Of a stretch of DNA of 64,000 nt, positions 33,090-45,051 are shown piece by piece (positions within the stretch are counted from its first letter, which is position 1; the number at the start of each line of letters is the position of its first letter). The position numbers were made by a program, and so were the translations under genes. Under the pieces are notes generated by a model, which saw nothing but the letters and a program-made list of their open reading frames with translations, made no database searches and was not told where the DNA came from. Origin of the DNA: Isoetes taiwanensis (taxonomy: Eukaryota; Streptophyta; Lycopodiopsida; Isoetales; Isoetaceae); NCBI GenBank assembly GCA_021234155.1, contig JAJEKV010000004.1, positions 13,420,716-13,484,715 of the forward strand, read 5' to 3'.

Positions 33090-35130
33090 ATAAGCTGGTT
33101 TTTATGCTGAAGTGCATTATGAAATTGAACGAGTTTCCATCTACAAGGGGGACGACCCTCACTGCTTGGCCAATTACTGATAGTTCATTCTTTGCAAAGC
33201 TATTAGCTGACATTCTCGAGCGACAGTTGACGATGTGAGCAAAGGAAACAGAGGTGCGGGCTCTCACACATGCAGGATTTAGGCCCTGACACTCTACCAT
33301 TGGTCATATCTTTACTTTGTAGAGCTTTATTGAAGATAACAAGGGGAAATCAACCGAGATTCCGTTAGTAGCGGCGAGCGAAAGCGGATTGGGCTTGATG
33401 AGAAGGCGGTGGGCCTCACTCATCTGGAAAGACCAAGGAATCGCGAAGAGGTTGGAGAACCGTTGGCAAGATCTACTACTACTTTGCTGATTTTACAAAG
33501 ACACCAATACTGTGCCTCAGGGCAAATTGTGAGACATATTGAAGCAGTTGGGGGACCTTATAGATTTGGAAAATGCAATATACAGATTGTAAGGGGCATG
33601 CTCAAGTTGACTGGCACTATCAGGCCTGTCGTCAACAGTAATTGGAGCTTGCCAAGGATGCCCACTCTTTCCAATGTTGTTTGGCCTACATATTCATCAT
33701 TTGGAGGGTTGACTTTTTGAATACGGGAGAGAGAGAGCTCAGCTCATGCACCACATAATTAGGTAGCTCATATACATCAGCGATGTGGATCTCTTAGCCT
33801 ATACCCCAGATGACATACAACAACATTTGGATGCCCTAGATACTTTGTGTTGGTCCACTGGCATGGGGCTTAACCTGGCCAAGAATAAGATGCTGCTCGT
33901 CTCATCCTCGCACAAGCTAAGGCCTCCCATCTTCACCTAGCAGGGCCAAAATGTGGAGGTGGCACCCACCTTGGTAGCTTCCTTCCACCACATACTGGGA
34001 CACATCCATCTAGCTGCAAATGATAGCAGGCTAGAAGGCACTGTAGCTATGCAGAACAATAGTTACAAGGCAGAGCTGTATGACTGGGCCCATCACTCAC
34101 ACTTTTTCGATTCTTGATAGAGCCTATTCTCCTATACAGGGTCGAGGTTTGCTGCCTGGTAGCTTGGTTCGGGAAATTTTTCAGCCTCAAGAAGCACCTT
34201 TCCGACTATTCTGAACCTACCCCAACAAACTCCAACATAGGGCCTCGATTCTTCCGAAAACACCAAAAAAATCTGCTATTTTCAACGGGAAGTTTTCCTA
34301 CTGTTTCACATCTGTCCTGTTAAATCTAGATTTTGTCCAAGAGGTTATAAGGGTTCCGAGGAACTTCCCGAACCAAGTCTGTTAATATCCTTTGCCACAT
34401 GGAATGACCCAGAGCAGGTCCAGAAAGCCTTCTTAGCTTGGGCACTTGGTGTAGTCTATAGTTCCATATCAGGTCCTCCTGCAAGAGATAGGTTTCTTGT
34501 CTCTTTAGAGGATCACATTGGACTGCCATAGCATCTACTTTTAGAAGTTAGGACGTATGGGCAATTCTTGTCTCCCTAACCTTGCTTATCCTGTGGCACT
34601 GTCCACAACGCCTCAAAGCCTGCTGGAAGGAGAAAAGAGCTCAGTAATTCTCCCAATGGAATGTGCAAGAGCACAGGTACATACAGGTTCAAACTAAAGA
34701 AGATCACTGTCACTTGAGGCAGTACCTTGATGCTTGATTCCTTCGCAAACTCTGGGATGCGGATGCCCTGGAACATGTTAAAATGACACATTACCAGTAA
34801 AGGATCAATCCCATGCTCACACGAGGTCTACAATGCTACTTGCATGCATATTTGCCCATGAAGAAGCACAGATTGACAGCTTCCATTCGCACAGGTGGGC
34901 ATCGCCTCCACATTGAGATAGGCAGATGGATTCGAGAGGCGCGCAAAAATAGACTTTGTTAGTTTTGTCAACTGGGATTCATTGAGGATGACCTCATTCG
35001 ACCATATTCAGACACGCTATGTTGAGTTGGTCCCGCCTAATCAGGTGCTACATGTGCTGTTAGACACGGCCTCAGTGTGGTTGCCAGGATTATATCTCCA
35101 AGAGATCATGAATATGCACACTTAGATATA
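33090..35130 (+). mobile_element. Decayed LINE reverse transcriptase, different clade from the 9.5-kb LINE
   Basis: Broken plus-strand frames show RT signs: LLADILERQLT and a GFRP block near 33200-33290, STIGHIFTL then SFIEDNKGK (33290-33345), KQLGDLIDL and QGCPL-like words (33530-33670), a degenerate catalytic block near 33770-33830 (SYISDVDLLAYTPDD), TGMGLNLAKNKML, and a C-terminal block KHRLTASIRTGGHRLHIEIG (about 34868). The style of the last block is that of non-L1-type plant LINEs found outside flowering plants. Many stops and shifts. No poly(A) found. Confidence 0.65.
33341..33455 (+). rRNA. Fragment of bacterial-type (probably mitochondrial) LSU rRNA inside the LINE
   Basis: About 110 bases contain AAATCAACCGAGATTCC and AGTAGCGGCGAGCGAA, the universal domain-I segment of bacterial-type 23S/26S rRNA, followed by CTCATCTGGAAAGACC, matching the next conserved element (...TCTGGAAAG...). 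Cytosolic 25S and chloroplast 23S differ at these bases, so a mitochondrial rrn26 source is most likely. It lies between LINE blocks SFIEDNKGK and RLENRW, where the RT peptide expected there is absent. Only a fragment, non-functional. Confidence 0.7.
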
Positions 35131-37360
35131 TCCTCTGGCACGACATGAAATGTATCCTAATATATCATTGTACAGTTTATCAGCATGCTTATTACTGCCA
35201 AGGTTTTTCACTTGAAAACCCTTCGAGGCGAGTTTTTTTGATGCTGACATCAATAAGCTTTCTGTTCTACTTGGTTGGGTCCCTTAAGCTTGAATCGATT
35301 TTAGTTTCAATTGCAGGATATAAGCACCTCATGAGCTACTCTATTTATTAAAAATAGTAAAGTTTCTAGTGTCCATTCCAAGTTATCTGTTAGATTCTGC
35401 ATTCCATGGATTTCATAAACCTATGCATTGAATGGTGAACTCAAAACTTGCATTTCTAAACTTATCAAGTTGTGGAAGCAATGCAAAAAAATGAAGAACA
35501 AATATGAAAAGCTATAACTATGAAAAAAGAAAGATAGACTGCTATGTTTGTTTCTCATTGTTGGCCCAGATGGCTTAAGATCATTCAAAAAGCCAAAAAA
35601 GTTCTCATCTTAATTGGCTTTAAGCTCGCCTTAAGGATATATAAACCTCATGTATAGTATCCTATTTGAGAAATTTAGTTGGTTGCTAGAATTGCATTAT
35701 CTAATGGTAATGTTGAAGCACAAGCAAATTAAACCTATATGAATCTCCACTCACCCTTCCAAAAATTATGTTAGAGAAGGTAGAAAATCACCATATTATT
35801 GTATAAGTGATAAATGAACAATAAATAGAATAATTAGAGAGATTTAATTCTATATCCAATTCGTCTAATTGTGGACTATCATGGTCCATGCCCATTTATA
35901 TTAAAATCTTACGTATAGTAGCATGTTATTTTTTAACATCAGATTATAGATCTGTGTTGTCAATGGAGCTTAAATCTATTAAAATTATAGTCTATCATGA
36001 AAGACAAGCTAAAGTTACTATTATTATACCTAAAATAGGAACTCCTAAGTGCAACAAACATGTGTACTACGTTCAATAAGAAGATTACATCGTGTATTTT
36101 GCACTAAGACGACGCAAGCTATATTTTGAACTTCTATCACATGTTTCATCAATCAGGAGTTGGAAAAGAATGTTATCTTGCTTTATAATATGGCAAGCCT
36201 AAGTACAAACCAGAAATGATCCATGTCTATTTTAAATCAAATCTTCTACATATTGTGTTGCTTTAACATGAAATTCAAGATCTATGTTGTCAAGAAGGGC
36301 CACATTCATAAAAAATATTGCCTATCATAAAAGATGAGTTTTTTGTACTATTACATTAACTAAACTCCAATTTTGTGTAGTGGTAGCCACGTCTAAATAT
36401 AAAGAATACATGATTATTCACCATATTTAAGTTGATAAAATTCTTTATTATGTAGATAAGTGGAATGTATGGAATACATCATTTATTGCCCTTAGAAAGA
36501 TTATATATGAGTTTAGTTAAGTCATTTTAGTTCTATTTTTGTCCTAGATTATGTATCAAATCTTCTTTAATGAGATCAACACGACTTATAGCCACTTCAA
36601 AAATTTATTGGATTATAGCTCTTATAGCCACGTCAAAATTTGTTATAGTAAAGGAGAAATAATTCACAACCTCAAACAGCCTTTTTGAGCTAAATATAGT
36701 TTGGCGACTTGATATAATGTCATTTAATAGCAGCGAAACATAAAAACATGCAAACCAACATGTGAACATCAATTACTTTCAATTTTAGAAATGTTTGGAC
36801 CCTTTTATACTAGAAAGTTTAGAGAAAGTTCTGGCCTGACGTAAGAACTGTTGAATTCTATGAGGTTTGGACAATCACCACAACATATCAATAAGCCTAT
36901 TGGTCATAAAATTCTCCATAACCATAAAGAATTGAGTGAAGATTCCAAAAGTAGTGATATCTTGTGAAATGGAAATTTCTCTTGTTAGATACCCGGGTTT
37001 AAGTGGCAAAGGGTATGCTGGACCAATTCTGGTGGATAAACCCAGAATAGTTCCAGTAACAACTCTAGTGTTAACTTGTTTGGAGCTTTGTTTTCTTGTC
37101 AACTTGGGCAGTTAATGGGGTGCCTCTAGCATGGAATATGGAAGAACCTAGAAAAGAAGCCTGCAAATGGTAAAAACTTGCATCATCTATCTGCATATGC
37201 AAATTCGGCCAATGTCTTCCATATCAATGACTGATTTCTTGGACTGGTCTGCTTGCTAAAACAGAAGGCCACAAATTATTTGCATGTTTCACTTGTTAGT
37301 TCTAACTAAATTAAAAGTTTGTTCTGGGTGCAGATCTATAGGATGTGCTAAAGCAATCTT
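35131..37360. other. AT-rich interval, no gene seen
   Basis: No convincing coding sequence or repeat boundary on either strand. The words 'caagatctatgttgtcaa' and 'cagatctgtgttgtcaat' recur about 335 bases apart, hinting at an old duplication. Confidence 0.4.
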
Positions 37361-37364
37361 GTAG

Positions 37365-37655
37365 ATTGCTAGGAAGGCCTGCAAGCATTGGATAAAGACT
37401 GAAACACTTCGCCAGGCAATGGGACCAAATTTGAAAAGCCATGAATTATTTGATGTGCATAAAGATGACAAACAACTTGAGTTACAACAGATGGGTAGTA
37501 AAGACACGCCGCAAATGCCTAAAGGGGCATACACTGCACTACATGTATATATTTACCACATCTTGCTAGTTGCCGTGGTAGTTACTTCCACAGCAGAACA
37601 TGAGCCTTTGCTAAGCTTGCTAGCAACTACATCTGCATTGAATACTAACAATTAG
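37365..37655 (+). CDS. Possible isolated exon, unrecognised
   Basis: After a TTGTAG acceptor, an open frame reads IARKACKHWIKTETLRQ then HELFDVHKDDKQLELQQMG, with non-random composition. It is bounded by a possible GTATAT donor near 37544. No neighbouring exons could be joined to it and no family is recognised. Confidence 0.25.
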   Translation: MARKACKHWIKTETLRQAMGPNLKSHELFDVHKDDKQLELQQMGSKDTPQMPKGAYTALHVYIYHILLVAVVVTSTAEHEPLLSLLATTSALNTNN

Positions 37656-39335
37656 CAGATTGTATATGCTTCAACAACTGTTCTAAGATGTCCAACAATG
37701 CTAAGAGTTAACATATAAAAATACCACTGAGCATATACATGTTCTTGATTGTATATTTGCAGGGAGGAAAAACAGTTCTCCATTAGCAGTCTAAAGTCTC
37801 AGGTTTTCTGGAGATAAATTAGGATGATATCATATGCGTAAACATGCCATTCTGCATCACTGAAATACAAATCCAAGTAAGCAATAACAACAAAAAGTAA
37901 AGCCATAAATGCTAACCTTCAATTGAGGGAATGCATAAATTCAACAATAATCAAGTCTGCAGCAAGAAGTTGGCTCCCATACGAGGCAAGACCATCATGA
38001 TAATGTAAGTAACGTAAGCTAGACCATACCATCTGTCCTAACACTGAAGAGTAATACACAATTTTTGGAGATACTCACTAAATGTCAGAATATACTGTAG
38101 TCTAACATGGAAGTAAGAATTAGACTTGAGAATAGTGCTTCCTTATTTAATGCCTGCTGAAGCAAAAGCAAAGAGTTTCACAACAATCCTACATTTGATT
38201 TCTAATGTCATGCCATTTGAAATTTATGCCTGAAGCTTGCTTATGAATCTTTCTTCCAATAAGCTCTATAAGATCCTACGTACAAAACCTCACGAAAACA
38301 ACAAACAAAAGCTTCCAAAGATATGCTAGCAAGCAGAACCTTCAACAGTAAGCACCATATCTGATGCAACCATCTTTTTATGTATATGCTCTAAGACCTG
38401 CATGTATAGACCAGAACTACATATTCATGTGTCTGACAACTTGACCTCCAGTAGCATAATATGCAGTCACTCGAAATCTAAAATTAGAGCAAAGTCTATC
38501 TGATAAGCTATATGTTTTTCCAGAACACATGCAAAGACCTGCATGCACCTATAATTACATGTTTTAAACAACAACAAATCACCCTAGATGTCTAGGATAC
38601 GACCACCACCTGCTACAACACTGTGCAAGCAAGCAAAAAACAAATCTATAAGCCAATAACTCTACTCTAAAATATTATCGCAATTATCACATAAGTCTTC
38701 TTCCTGTTTGTATTAGCATTTTTCTTTGGCTCCACTAAGAGGCAGCTGCTGGTACAGTTTCTGAATGCATTAACTCTATTTGAAAACTTTAAGACATGTG
38801 AATCACATAGCATCCATAAATATATCTACCATTTGAATTGTCACCTTTAATAGCTTAGACTAACCATTTTTTCAGAACTGTGCATATATCACAGAATTTA
38901 ATTATCATTCTCATTATCTAACCTGAATTAGGTCTCTCTAAATGTCCTGGATTTTTCCTTTGATTCTTTTGGTGCTATAAGCATGATCCTTTAATCTGCT
39001 TCTTTTGCCAAAGGTCTCGGGAGAATGCAGTCCATCAAAACCTCAAAAACATTGTTGCAGCATGGGGCAACAGTTTTGTCACATCCAGAAGCCATAATAT
39101 AAATCCTAAGCTTTAGAAAAATCTTATAGCAGCCAAAATTGCCATACAACCTGTATTGCTGCTTCCGATTCAGTAATTGGATGAAGCCGAAATAAGGACA
39201 GAAGAACCGCTCCAGATCATTTTCGATGCGCCAGCTTATGGATTCAAACATGTTCAGATCTTCAGAAGACCCTAGCTCACCTTTGGATGGATTCAAAGGG
39301 TGTTCGGCATCGACTCAAAGATGCATTGCCAGATT
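37656..39335. other. Intergenic, no gene seen
   Basis: Mostly AT-rich. A 101-codon minus-strand ORF at 38991-39296 reads partly protein-like (SISWRIENDLERFFCPYFGF) but has no support from neighbours. Confidence 0.35.
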
Positions 39336-39339
39336 GGAA

Positions 39340-39450
39340 TGAATTGAGGAGGATCTAGGACGTGATCTGAACCATCCGACTCGAAGGTAAAATCTGGGCC
39401 GTCTAAATTAGGGCGTGGTCCACGACACACCCTATAACATTACAGTATAA
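39340..39450. repeat. MITE-like repeat fragment
   Basis: Contains AATCTGGGCCGTCTAAATTA and CACACCCTATAACATTACAG, related to the repeats at 11040 and 29640. Confidence 0.35.
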
Positions 39451-40590
39451 GAGATACTAGAACCAATTTTACAAACAATAATTCCCTGTGCTTCTCTAAC
39501 CTGTTATCAAAATAAGCACTAGAACATTTTGGCTTGCCAGAACCTTCTTCTGGCTTGCTTTCTCCTTTACCGATCTTCAGTTTTTCCAATTTCGCAAGTA
39601 TCTCCTTCAAATTGTCTTCTTTTGGAGCCTCAACTATGCTAGTGACCCTTCCCTAGTAGCTAAGTCAGGTACAATTACGAATCTGGATATCTTAGGAGCA
39701 CCTTCTCCAATAGCAACACTAGATACAATTCCAGTTCTAGATACCTTCGCTCCACAGACACACTCTCTAACACCTACAGTCCTCACCAGATTTCAATTGA
39801 ATACGGTCTACAACCACTATTACAGAGTGTTTTCAACTTTATACCAAGTCAATGGTGGACAGTTCCATCAAAAGTTGTTTGCATCGCGATAAATCTAAAT
39901 TGTGATTCATATACTCCAATCCAACTTTATTGTGATTCAGGAGTTGCAAGTGCCGGCTTGGCTCCTGTTTTGGTCGGGAACGAATCGTGTGTCGCCACGA
40001 TTCTCTAGCCGCCCGTGGAACCTCTAGACCCCGGGAAGGGGAGATGCAACCTTTCCTGCCTCAACGGACCGGGGAGATGCAACCTGGAGTAGTCTCGATG
40101 GGTGAATCCATGAGATTGCGTATCTGGAAGGCTAGAGTCATGCCAGAGCCCGATCTAGCTCATTCTGCAAAGTATGCACAGGAGGGACGGATGGAGTGGT
40201 CAACCCTAGCCATTGTCTATAGCCAGCCCCACTATTGTTATGACTCGGTCTGCTCTATCTTGAGGCCTAGCCAGTCAGTCATCTTCCTTATGAGTCGGAG
40301 CCATGGGTAGGAGCTCTTATGTTTTATGGCATATGATTATCTTCTCTGTGGTTATCGATATGTGGATGGGCTACACTTCGAGGTAGCATGATGTGTTGTA
40401 TTGCTAGTTCTGACGTCGTTTATGCTTCCGCCCCATAGGGGAAGGGCGCGCAAGACACCTTCGTGTCCCCTTCCCGCACTAGGGTCACCCCAGAGTGCGG
40501 AATAGACGGAGGGCCCGTGCGGTCGAAGGATCGGATGGGGGATTTCCTGTGGAGTGTACGGCCGGGCGCCGTATATTTAGCAGGGAGCAT
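39451..40590. other. Intergenic, partly GC-rich
   Basis: No gene is seen. A GC-richer stretch at 39970-40590 holds repeated 'cggggagatgcaacct' words and a weak hairpin (GGGAAGGG ... CCCTTCCC, about 40441-40475). Confidence 0.35.
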
Positions 40591-40593
40591 CAC

Positions 40594-42111
40594 AAGCACT
40601 TGTTCTGGTGGTCCACCGCAAATTTGTCTCTTGCGGGTCGCATTACAGTGGCCAAGTCAGTCCTTAGTAGTACCCATGTTTATATGGCATCCATACTGCT
40701 AGCCCCGCAGAACAAAGTACGTGAGCTCATTGCAATAGTTTGGAACTTTATATGGGCGAGTACTGAGGAAGGTGCTGTGATTAAGATGGCGTGGTCGAAG
40801 TGGGCAGGTGGGGGTATGATAGACTTCTTACTGCAGAGCAAAGTCCTTATCTCAAAGTTCATTTAGAGACTCCTGAATGGTGAAGATGATTCTTCTAGTT
40901 TACGCCTTCTTAAACAAGCTCTTGGCCACTGTATCCCTCTAGGCAAAAAGGCTGTCGAACTAGTCCTCCCTTGGGCATTATTTCAGACTCTGCAGCCTTT
41001 TCCAAGTGCTTCTCCATTTTTGCGTGGCTTGTTGACAGCATGGGAGGCAGTCAAACATCTTTTCTGGCCATGCCCCTCCATCCACGCCCTATTGGAGACT
41101 CCATGGTGGTGGGCACCACTGCCTCCAGACCCCTCAGCACCTCCACTGGCAGTATCAGTTCATCCCCCTACACAGAGACGATAGATTCTGGCAGGCCTTG
41201 CCTCTATTCAAGCATGGTACAAAGCGGATCGCCTATTCTTGGCCTGAATTTCAGGCAAGGTTCCTGCTCTCTCGTTGGGATGTGTCTCTATGGGAGAAGG
41301 TCGCAGAACATTTGCCTCTTATAGTGCAAGTTGGTGTTGCTGAAAGAGTGCCATGGGACTGTCATGAAAATATTCACAAAGGCAAGCACTTTGTCAAATC
41401 AGTATATCGCCTTCTTTTAGCACCACAACCCCTCCAGTTGCCAGATGGGTGGCATCTACAGGTTCCACAGCGCACTTTGTGTCGTATATGGCGATGGCTT
41501 TGGGATAGGTTGCTCTACCCTAAAGTTTCTGTACTATGGTGGCAGGTTATCCACAGGTGCCTGCACGTTAATGCCTTTCGACATCGCTATGATCCTCGTA
41601 TATCTGCAGTATGCCCGCTCTGGCTTTCAGCCGTTGAGACTCTTGAGCACTGTCTCTTTGATTGTTCAGAAGTTCAACCAGCGTGGTCCTGGCTACAAGG
41701 CTTGTTTAATAGTACTTTGGACTGCCGATGCATCCTCTTGGCGTCCTATCCTAATGCATCGCCCTCAGCTAAACAGAGGACATTCCATATTCGTTCTGGT
41801 TGGCTCCTATGGTCGATATGGGAGCATCGCAGACACTACATCTTTCAAGGCATTTTCTCATCTGCACATGGTGTTATTACGGTGGCCCAGAAAAAGATAC
41901 TGACAGCCTATGAGTAATGCATCTGGATCCAGTATCTTTGAATTGATTCTTATCGTTAGTCTCCCTTTCTGGAGTAAGCACATTGTGCTCCAGGCTCGTG
42001 CTCCTGTGGCATCTTCTTTGTGCTTACACATTTAGATGAGACATGGTAAACTTTGTACCTTTCATCCGATTAATAAACTTTTTGGCTTTCGTCCGTCAAA
42101 AAAAAAAAAAA
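40594..42111 (+). mobile_element. Second 5'-truncated LINE of the 9.5-kb family, with poly(A)
   Basis: Reads the same protein stretch as the first copy: GRITVAKSVLSSTHVYMAS, LLAPQNKVREL, NFIWAS, then the zf-RVT part DRLLYPKVSVLWWQVIHR and a CPL...HCLFDC cluster in frame 41198-41917. A TAG at 40864 and frameshifts near 41200 break it. The poly(A) run is at about 42098-42111. The CPLC part here reads CPLWL, so one zinc-binding Cys is lost. It starts at nearly the same ORF2 point as the first copy. Confidence 0.8.
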
Positions 42112-44060
42112 GAACTTCACAAATTTGGAGAAAATAACAGTAAATATTTAATGAGAACTTTCAGAAAAAGTGAGAAGCCTAAGATTTTTGGATGAAAGGT
42201 CATGTAATAGTGGACCCATAAAAAACACACCTCAGAACAAACATCGAGTTAAGTAGAGCCGGAAGCCATCATGATCTACGCCAACCAAACATGCCATAAG
42301 AGAATGCCCAACCCTAATGTTTGGGGTATCTTAACCATGGCTCAAAAATGAATATCCATGTTATGTATACATGTACATCTTTTAAATTGATATTCTTGCA
42401 ACATGGAAAAAACTTAGGAAGCATTTTGCACCGAGTGAAAACCTTCAGAATGTTAGATAAGCTTATGGAATGCAGGGTAAACACCTCGGAATAATAATAG
42501 AAACGTTGTAGCCGTCTGCCTTAGAAGCTCATCGCTGAGCAATTTTTTTTACTAACATTCCTAGTTTTGAAATAGTGCCACATGTCACAACGCTACTAGC
42601 AGACGTGACAGAATGCTTCCTAAGTGTTTTCTATGTATGATGGCATGGCCACCAGGACCACATTCCAATGTGGACCAATGGGGCTCCGCAACTGGCGGTG
42701 GCCACACCAGAATGTAGGACCGGTGGCCATGCCACCAGACATGGAAAGTGGGAGCATTTTCTACTTGCATCTTCTTCTTTTTTGAGGCCGGAGGAGGTCC
42801 GGTGACTCGCTTGTGGCTATGGAGCTCGGTGGCCTGGTGTTTGCTCTAGCTCTTCAGTTTATTTTTGTTTCTATGGCGGCTTAGTCAAAGCGCCTTATTT
42901 TTCAGTTTTTTTGTTTCTAAGGCGCTTGCCCTATTCTTCAATTTTATTTTTTTTGGTTTCTGCTTACAGATCTTCAAAGTTTGCAGGCAAACAGCGGTTT
43001 CTTCCAGTTGGACCCGCGTCTGGCCATCCATTTTTGCTTGCGGCCAGTTCTGGTAGCTTTTTTTGTTGCGGCCAATTCCTGGTTCTTAGTTTTTTTTTAT
43101 CGTGGGCCAGTTTCTGTTCTTGGTTCTTGGTTTTTTTGTTGCGGCTAGTTTCTGTTCTTGGTAGCCATCATTTGTTTCGGCCATTTTGGATTTTGGCAGT
43201 AGTAGACTTCTTTTTCGTCATCTTGTAGGCTTCTTTTCTTTCATCTTGCTCAATGATCAGCGCCTTCACAGAGGTATAATTTTACAGGTTTCTTACAGAT
43301 TTTTTCGGAATAGGGATTTCGTATGGTAGAAATTTCTTGGGTAGACTTCAGAGCATTTTCGTGCCCTATTGTCGGTTCTTACTACTTTATTCATTCTAAA
43401 GATATTTGCCACAGAGTTCGATTTCTGCCCATTTGATACCAAGATTTGTGGGTTCAAATCCCACATAGTAATACTAATGCTAACCGGTTGCAACCTGTAA
43501 CTTTTATTGCTCATGGAATTAGCTTTCCATTTTCCATTCCGGATTTTTGGGATATGCCATGTGGCAGCCTGTGATTCATATTCAGACAAAAAAATGCGAC
43601 CCACTTTCCATGTTGTTATTGGATATGCCAAGGTAACCTATATTTTTTTTTCCCTCTTGTAAACCACCATTTACTATAAATTCTTGTGAAAATTCCTGTT
43701 CTAGATCTGCTAGTTCGTCTAGAGCAGCAATGTAGCCTTGACTACCTTATATTAAGTCCTCCTTTATGGCTATCCTGACCGTCAATCAGGAGAATAATCT
43801 AGGATACGTTAGGAATCAAGCAATCTAGACCATTCCTTCGAGGTCCCTAATTTCAGAATATCAAACGTCTAAATATACCTAGTAAAACTAAAAAAAAAGG
43901 ACAAATACTGCATGTTTGCCTCTAGATTTGTGCACACATAAAATGCATCCATATTACAAAAAGATTATAACGTGCTAAGAGAATGAAACGGGTGCCATGT
44001 CTTAATCACTTTTATCACAACATAGACAAGCCATGGTTTAGTTTCTTAAAAACTCGTAAT
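42112..44060. other. Intergenic, no gene seen
   Basis: A stretch at 42590-42750 holds repeated 'ggtggccatgccacc' words. T-rich and GGTTTTTTTGTTGCGGC-like repeats occur at 43020-43150. No coding sequence supported. Confidence 0.4.
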
Positions 44061-44067
44061 CCCTGAA

Positions 44068-44633
44068 ATGTACAGCTCCCATGAGAAGGCTTCTATGGTC
44101 CAGCATCACATGTTTCTTTATTTCACATGTTCTGATGTTCCCCCATCCAAGGAATTGCTTCAACATTTTATTTACAGCAATTGCATATCTGAATTCCTAG
44201 CCAAGGATTCCATATCTGAAGAAAAGAAAACCAGAACTAAATCTGCTCACCAACAAATCACAACTGCAAAATCGGCTAGTCCAAACCCTGATAATTCAAC
44301 AAAGCAAGCAAATTGACAGCAACTAAACGGTAGTGTACTGCCCTGAATATATGCATGCACATAACAAAGATTTTGGTGCAAATTTGTCAAAAAAAAAACA
44401 AGTCTATCAAACTAGGCTATACAGGTCAGACCATTGGAAATATAGGGCAATTCTCAACTTTACTAGATTATTGAATGATTCACAATGTTTCCTTTTCATA
44501 ACAGTGTTTTGATTTCGCTTCTTTCATTGCAGGTATGCAGCAACGCCCTATTACGAGTGAAGCTTCAACTCGCCTGTTTCGAATCGAGCTTGCAGATCCC
44601 CTAATCGTTCTAAGTCAGCTTACTTGGTTGTAA
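44068..44633 (+). CDS. Possible last exons of an unrecognised gene
   Basis: An 82-codon ORF (44068-44316) and, after a TTGCAG acceptor at 44532, a 34-codon open run (MQQRPITSEASTRLFRIE to a TAA near 44633) look moderately protein-like. A link between them is not shown. Confidence 0.2.
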
Positions 44634-45051
44634 CAGCGATGCCGGACTCAGAAGGGGGCAGGGTAACTCCAGCCATGACTTACAGAGGGAGTGCTGGCTT
44701 GTTATGTAAATACTAGGGAAACTAATATAATGATATGACTAATAAGGTCATCATTCCTGTAAGCATTCAGCATTTTGAGAGAATGTTGCTATCAAACCGA
44801 CATTTTTCACAGAACCTGGGAATCTGTCTTCCCTCCGTTACAAACAAACCAGTTGCATATACAATCTGACGTTCCTGTAGCTGCAAATAAGATTTGCTAG
44901 GCACAGACACCCTAATAACTGACCAAAAAATGATTACACATGTTTCCACAAAATCTTGGATCTCCAAATACAATTATCACTACATTTACAAGCGCCACAC
45001 AAGGATTGATATAATAACATATTGGTTGACCACTTCATGTTTTAACCAACT

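Noticed and set aside
33341-33455. Cytosolic 25S or chloroplast 23S rRNA as source of the fragment
   Set aside because: The words AAATCAACCGAGATTCC and the sequence after GCGAGCGAA fit bacterial/mitochondrial LSU rRNA better than what I know of plant 25S or plastid 23S; an alignment would settle it.
43448-43464. A perfect tRNA-like T-arm (GTGGG, TTCAAAT, CCCAC)
   Set aside because: No matching acceptor stem, D-arm or anticodon arm lies upstream in the right distance. It is at most a SINE or tRNA relic.
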